DNA of 64,000 nucleotides from Lichenihabitans sp033947565 (GTDB lineage Bacteria > Pseudomonadota > Alphaproteobacteria > Rhizobiales > Beijerinckiaceae), in NCBI RefSeq assembly GCF_033947565.1, contig NZ_JARPVX010000009.1:1-64000 (forward strand), given 5' to 3'. Every line of letters begins with the position of its first letter. Within the stretch, counting starts at the first letter, position 1. Shown here one piece after another: positions 60,916-64,000 of this stretch. A model generated the notes under the pieces. The model saw only the letters and a list, made by a program, of their open reading frames with translations. It searched no databases and was not told where the DNA came from. Both the position numbers and the translations under genes were made by a program.

Positions 60916-62010
60916 TCACGACGGTTCGGCGCCTGCTGCCATGCCGGGCGCCCGGATCTCCTGAGCGAGGCTCAACGACGTCCTGATCTTGCTGAGGAGG
61001 TCGTGATGGGCCATCTCATAGCCCATCTCGATCGCACCGGCAAAGCCCAGCCCGTCGGTTCCGCCGTGGCTCTTGATGACAAGCCCGTCGAGGCCGAGGA
61101 ACACCCCACCGTTGACGCGGCGCGGATCGAGCTTCTGGCGCAGGATCGCAAAGGCCTTGCGGGCCAGGACGTAGCCGAGCTTCGACATCAGGCTGCTGCC
61201 CATGGCCTCGCGCAGATATTGGCCGATCTGCTTTGCGGTGCCTTCGGCGGTCTTCAGGGCGATGTTGCCGGTGAATCCTTCGGTCACCACCACGTCGACG
61301 GTGCCCTGGCCGAGGTCGTCGCCCTCGACGAAGCCATGGTAGGCGAGCTGCGGCAGCGACGCTTCGCGCAACAGGCGGCCGGCGGCCTTGACCTCCTCGA
61401 GGCCTTTGATTTCTTCGGCGCCGACGTTCAGCAACCCGATGGTCGGGCGCGGCAGGTCGAGCACGATCGACGCCATGGCGGCTCCCATGATGGCCATGTC
61501 GACCAGGTGCTGGGCATCCGCCCCGATGGTGGCGCCGACGTCGAGCACGATCGAGCGGCCACGCAGCGTCGGCCACAGGGCCGCTATCGCGGGTCGGTCG
61601 ATCTGCGGCATGGTCCGCAGGCAGACCTTCGACATGGCCATCAGGGCGCCGGTGTTGCCGGCCGAAACCGCCACGTCGGCTTCGCCGCGCTTGATCGCCT
61701 CGATGGCCATCCACATGGAGGACACGCGCCGGCCGGTGCGCAGAGCCTGGCTCGGCTTGTCGTCCATCCGGATCGCGACGTCGCTATGGTGCAGCGTCAT
61801 GCGGCCGGCAAGTCCCGGCCATTTGGGCAGCAGCGGCGTGATGATGGCCTCGTCGCCGAAGGCCAGGAAGGTGACGTCCGCCCGTGCCGCCGCCACCCGT
61901 GCGGCGCCATCGAGCACCACGGCCGGCCCGTGATCGCCCCCCATGGCATCGAGCGCGATGCGCACAGGCGCCCCGGCGGCGCGCCCCGGCTGTGAGGTGA
62001 TTGGTGTCAA
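60916..62010 (-). CDS. plsX: Phosphate acyltransferase PlsX, TTG start
   Basis: Converts acyl-ACP to acyl-phosphate for phospholipid synthesis by PlsY. The 364-residue product has IALDAMGGDHGP near the N-terminus, VSAGNTGALMA and TEGFTGNIALKT. The start is TTG at 62010 with GGGAGA upstream; GTG at 61965 would place the start right before the conserved core. It is downstream of yceD, with a 220-bp gap, and upstream of fabH. Confidence 0.95.
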   Translation of the reverse strand: MTPITSQPGRAAGAPVRIALDAMGGDHGPAVVLDGAARVAAARADVTFLAFGDEAIITPLLPKWPGLAGRMTLHHSDVAIRMDDKPSQALRTGRRVSSMWMAIEAIKRGEADVAVSAGNTGALMAMSKVCLRTMPQIDRPAIAALWPTLRGRSIVLDVGATIGADAQHLVDMAIMGAAMASIVLDLPRPTIGLLNVGAEEIKGLEEVKAAGRLLREASLPQLAYHGFVEGDDLGQGTVDVVVTEGFTGNIALKTAEGTAKQIGQYLREAMGSSLMSKLGYVLARKAFAILRQKLDPRRVNGGVFLGLDGLVIKSHGGTDGLGFAGAIEMGYEMAHHDLLSKIRTSLSLAQEIRAPGMAAGAEPS

Positions 62011-62230
62011 GGACGGGGTCTCCCGGTGCCGCGCGCGGGGGTGCGGGCCGGTTGGGTTTTGAGCCTCGGCAGGGCGGGACGGTTCAGCGAAGACGAAAGC
62101 ACGGGCATCGGCGGTTACGGCGTCTTAACGCTCCGTACACCCGGCAGATACCACCTCGACGCCTTCCAAAGGCCGGAGGCGGCAGGGTGTGTCGTCGATG
62201 CCGCATCCTCGAGCCGGACGGACGTGCCGC

Positions 62231-62779
62231 TCAGCCCTCCGTCCCCTTCTTGAGCTGAGCCAGGACCGCGAAGGGAGAAGGGTCCTTGCCGGCGGCCGCG
62301 GCCTCGGGGTCTTCGAAACCGATACCCGGCTTGCGCGGGTAGGGGTCGAGGCCGATCGCCAGGAACTCGGCCGTCACGGCACCGAGGTCGACCTTGCCGT
62401 CCACGATGGCGTCCGGCGGATCGATATCATAGGCGAGATCGAGCGAGGGATCGGGTCGATGGCGGGCGAGCCAAGCTTCGATGCCGCCCTGTGGCATGAA
62501 CTGCAGCTCGACCGTTTCCTCCACCATGGCGTCGAACGGGTCGAGGCTGACCGTGCATGTCTGGATCACGGCCGCCGCGACCCGGCCCGAAACGTTGACG
62601 GAGGCGCCCGCGGGCCGCAGCGTGAAGCGACCCACCAATGACTTGAGTTCGACGAGCCCATAGGCCTTGGCCAGGGCGGCGCGCTCGGCCGCATCGGCCT
62701 CCACGGTCACGTCCTTGCCGCCCGGCGGCAGGACCGCGACGGGAACGAGGCGCGACAACAACGGGGCGGGCGGGGTCAT
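62231..62779 (-). CDS. yceD: YceD family protein (DUF177)
   Basis: A 182-residue protein linked to 23S rRNA/ribosome assembly in bacteria and chloroplasts. The conserved core is AAVIQTCTVSLDPFDAMVEE followed by a Glu/Asp-rich segment (DPPDAIVDGKVDLGAVTAEF). In many bacteria it precedes rpmF and plsX; here rpmF is missing and plsX follows. Overlaps the chaperone gene by 4 bp. Confidence 0.88.
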   Translation of the reverse strand: MTPPAPLLSRLVPVAVLPPGGKDVTVEADAAERAALAKAYGLVELKSLVGRFTLRPAGASVNVSGRVAAAVIQTCTVSLDPFDAMVEETVELQFMPQGGIEAWLARHRPDPSLDLAYDIDPPDAIVDGKVDLGAVTAEFLAIGLDPYPRKPGIGFEDPEAAAAGKDPSPFAVLAQLKKGTEG

Positions 62780-63321
62780 GCTGGCCTCGCGAAGCGATCG
62801 GGAGCGGTGAAGGCCGGGCGGCCCTGCTGGAAGTCTTCGAGCGTGCCGCCCTCGAAAGCGGCCGCCAGCGTGGCCGCATAGGCCGCGAGGGGACGGCCAT
62901 CCCCGGCGCCGCCCAGCACATTGCGGTTCACGGCCTCGGCCAGCGCCTCGGGGCGATGGCCCGCCAGGGCGGCGTCATAGGCGGCGGCGCGGCCCTTGAA
63001 GGCCTCGGCCAGTCGCGTCATGCGCTTGGGAATGCCGATGTCGCTGACGCCCGACTCGCGAAGGGCGATCTCGAACCGGGCAAACATCAGGTCGACCGTC
63101 CGCTGCGCGAGGTCGCGTCCGTCGTCGCCGAGATCCCGAAGCCGCCGCAGCGCCAGCGCCGCATGCAGCACCAGGAGGTCGAAGCGCCCCTCGAAGGTGT
63201 CGGGGACACCGAAATCGGTGTAGAAGACCGGCTGGCGGATCTGCGCCACCAGCGCGTCATGCAAGGGCTCAGCGGCCGATGCGGCCCGGATCGGGCGGGA
63301 GCGTGCGAACGGAAGGCGCAT
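62776..63321 (-). CDS. Ubiquinol-cytochrome c chaperone family protein (CBP3-like)
   Basis: A 181-residue all-helical protein of the UQCC1/CBP3 family. The core includes QPVFYTDFGVPDTFEGRFD, LLVLHAALALRRL and RESGVSDIGIPKRM. Homologues assist assembly of the cytochrome bc1 complex by handling cytochrome b. ATG at 63321 is preferred; a longer frame to 63414 adds non-conserved residues. It is co-translated with yceD. Confidence 0.87.
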   Translation of the reverse strand: MRLPFARSRPIRAASAAEPLHDALVAQIRQPVFYTDFGVPDTFEGRFDLLVLHAALALRRLRDLGDDGRDLAQRTVDLMFARFEIALRESGVSDIGIPKRMTRLAEAFKGRAAAYDAALAGHRPEALAEAVNRNVLGGAGDGRPLAAYAATLAAAFEGGTLEDFQQGRPAFTAPDRFARPA

Positions 63322-63481
63322 GAAGGGTCCGCGTCGGGCGAACCGCAGGGTTGGCTCGGCGCAAGCTTGATTTTCCACCATCCTGGGGTTAGGCATCGCC
63401 CCGCCCGGATGCAAGAAAAATCGGCACCGGACCGGCAGGAGCCTGCCGAAGCGTTTGGATCCACCTGGGGTACGGTCGACG

Positions 63482-63925
63482 ATGGCAATGGGTCGGGTGG
63501 GCCGCCTTGTGGCGGTGGCGGGTCTTGCGGCAAGCCTCGGCGGCTGCCTCGCTTACGATGGCGAGGTCCAGCGCGGCTACGTGATGGATGCCTACGAGCT
63601 TGGGCAGATCAAGCCCGGCACCCCGGCCCAAACGGTGTTGACCAATCTCGGGACGCCGTCGACCACGTCGACGGTCGGTGGCGATGCCTGGTATTACATC
63701 AGCCAGAAGGTCGATCGCCCGCTCGCTTTCTCGCCGCCGCAAGTCACCGACCAGCACATCGTGGCGGTGTATTTCGACAAGACCAAGAAGGTGACGCGCG
63801 TCGCCAATTACGGCCTTGAAGACGGCAAGGTGATCGACTTCGTCAGCCGCACGACGCCGACCGGCGGCGCCGAGCAGGGCTTCCTGAAGAACCTGTTCCG
63901 CTCGCTGCTGCGCTTCAGCTCGTAA
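63482..63925 (+). CDS. bamE: Outer-membrane assembly lipoprotein BamE (SmpA/OmlA)
   Basis: Component of the BAM complex that inserts beta-barrel proteins into the outer membrane. The 147-residue product has a signal peptide and lipobox ending SLGGC, then the SmpA/OmlA domain with LGQIKPGTPAQTVLTNLGTPS and WYYISQKV. Divergent from the cytochrome chaperone gene, with about 160 bp between the starts. Confidence 0.92.
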   Translation: MAMGRVGRLVAVAGLAASLGGCLAYDGEVQRGYVMDAYELGQIKPGTPAQTVLTNLGTPSTTSTVGGDAWYYISQKVDRPLAFSPPQVTDQHIVAVYFDKTKKVTRVANYGLEDGKVIDFVSRTTPTGGAEQGFLKNLFRSLLRFSS

Positions 63926-63932
63926 CGTCGGA

Positions 63933-63963
63933 TCACCCGCGTCGCTTCCGGCAACGCGGGTGA
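63933..63963 (+). terminator. Hairpin after bamE
   Basis: Perfect 10-bp stem TCACCCGCGT / ACGCGGGTGA with an 11-base loop, 7 bases after the stop. There is no T-run. Confidence 0.5.
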
Positions 63964-64000
63964 GGCGATCAGGCGATCGTGGCGCCGCTCAATGGGCCAG

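Noticed and set aside
1..64000. CRISPR array, insertion sequence or prophage
   Set aside because: No regularly spaced repeats, transposase, integrase or phage structural gene were seen on either strand.

Overview
This is a GC-rich, densely coded alphaproteobacterial chromosome segment, most likely from the order Hyphomicrobiales (Rhizobiales) and plausibly near the Beijerinckiaceae/Methylobacteriaceae. I infer this from gene content and order, not from a search: the miaB-phoH-ybeY-corC-lnt-metK-trmB string, PhyR/NepR general stress regulators, a MucR/Ros regulator, hisB-(DUF2628)-hisH-hisA-hisF-hisE-coaA, rpsA...sppA-ihfB, and plsX-fabH-ihfA-merR. No rRNA, CRISPR array, transposase or integrase was seen.

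Layout. 1-8212: tail of a YgjP-like metallopeptidase, then a minus-strand housekeeping operon. 8340-11691: an accessory sugar-phosphate module (SorC-type regulator, TpiA2-like, EryC-like and RpiB-like isomerases) matching the lower part of the Brucella/rhizobial erythritol pathway, with a strong palindrome between the divergent eryC-like and rpiB genes. 11779-16273: a small unknown protein, a three-part lysophospholipid transporter/acyltransferase/acyl-ACP synthetase, and an NnrU-type membrane protein. 16323-23207: treX-treZ-treY for trehalose from glycogen. 23358-25720: a small unknown and a TadE/TadG-like pair. 25914-28559: MarR, OmpR-type regulator and histidine kinase. 28562-30294: two membrane-associated genes. 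30303-31610: nepR and phyR, transcribed divergently from two back-to-back EcfG-type promoters. 32178-34708: YbjN, proC, a TetR-like regulator and a tRNA-binding protein. 34910-36979: tRNA-His, mucR and a TPR lipoprotein. 37568-42545: rpsA, an Hsp70-like gene, sppA, ihfB and a LapA-type protein. 42579-47156: coaA and the his operon. 47298-48595: ispA and a lipoprotein. About 48700-50950: an AT-rich stretch with a GT-C-like glycosyltransferase, bounded by an outer-membrane-protein remnant and tRNA-Val. 51077-55830: gph, two secreted unknowns, rpiA, a DUF2059 protein and gor. 55895-58769: an MFS transporter and class II DAHP synthase. 58839-63925: merR, ihfA, fabH, plsX, yceD, a cytochrome bc1 chaperone and bamE.

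How the genes work together. Several sets act on envelope and lipids (lnt, aas, plsX, fabH, bamE, TadE/G), on stress survival (treXZY, PhyR-NepR, gor) and on pentose/tetrose phosphates feeding erythrose 4-phosphate and aromatic synthesis (EryC/TpiA2/RpiB-like, rpiA, DAHP synthase). Both IHF subunits are encoded here, about 17 kb apart. The most distinctive points are the erythritol-type isomerase module lacking its kinase and dehydrogenase, its palindromic operator candidate, and the paired EcfG promoters.
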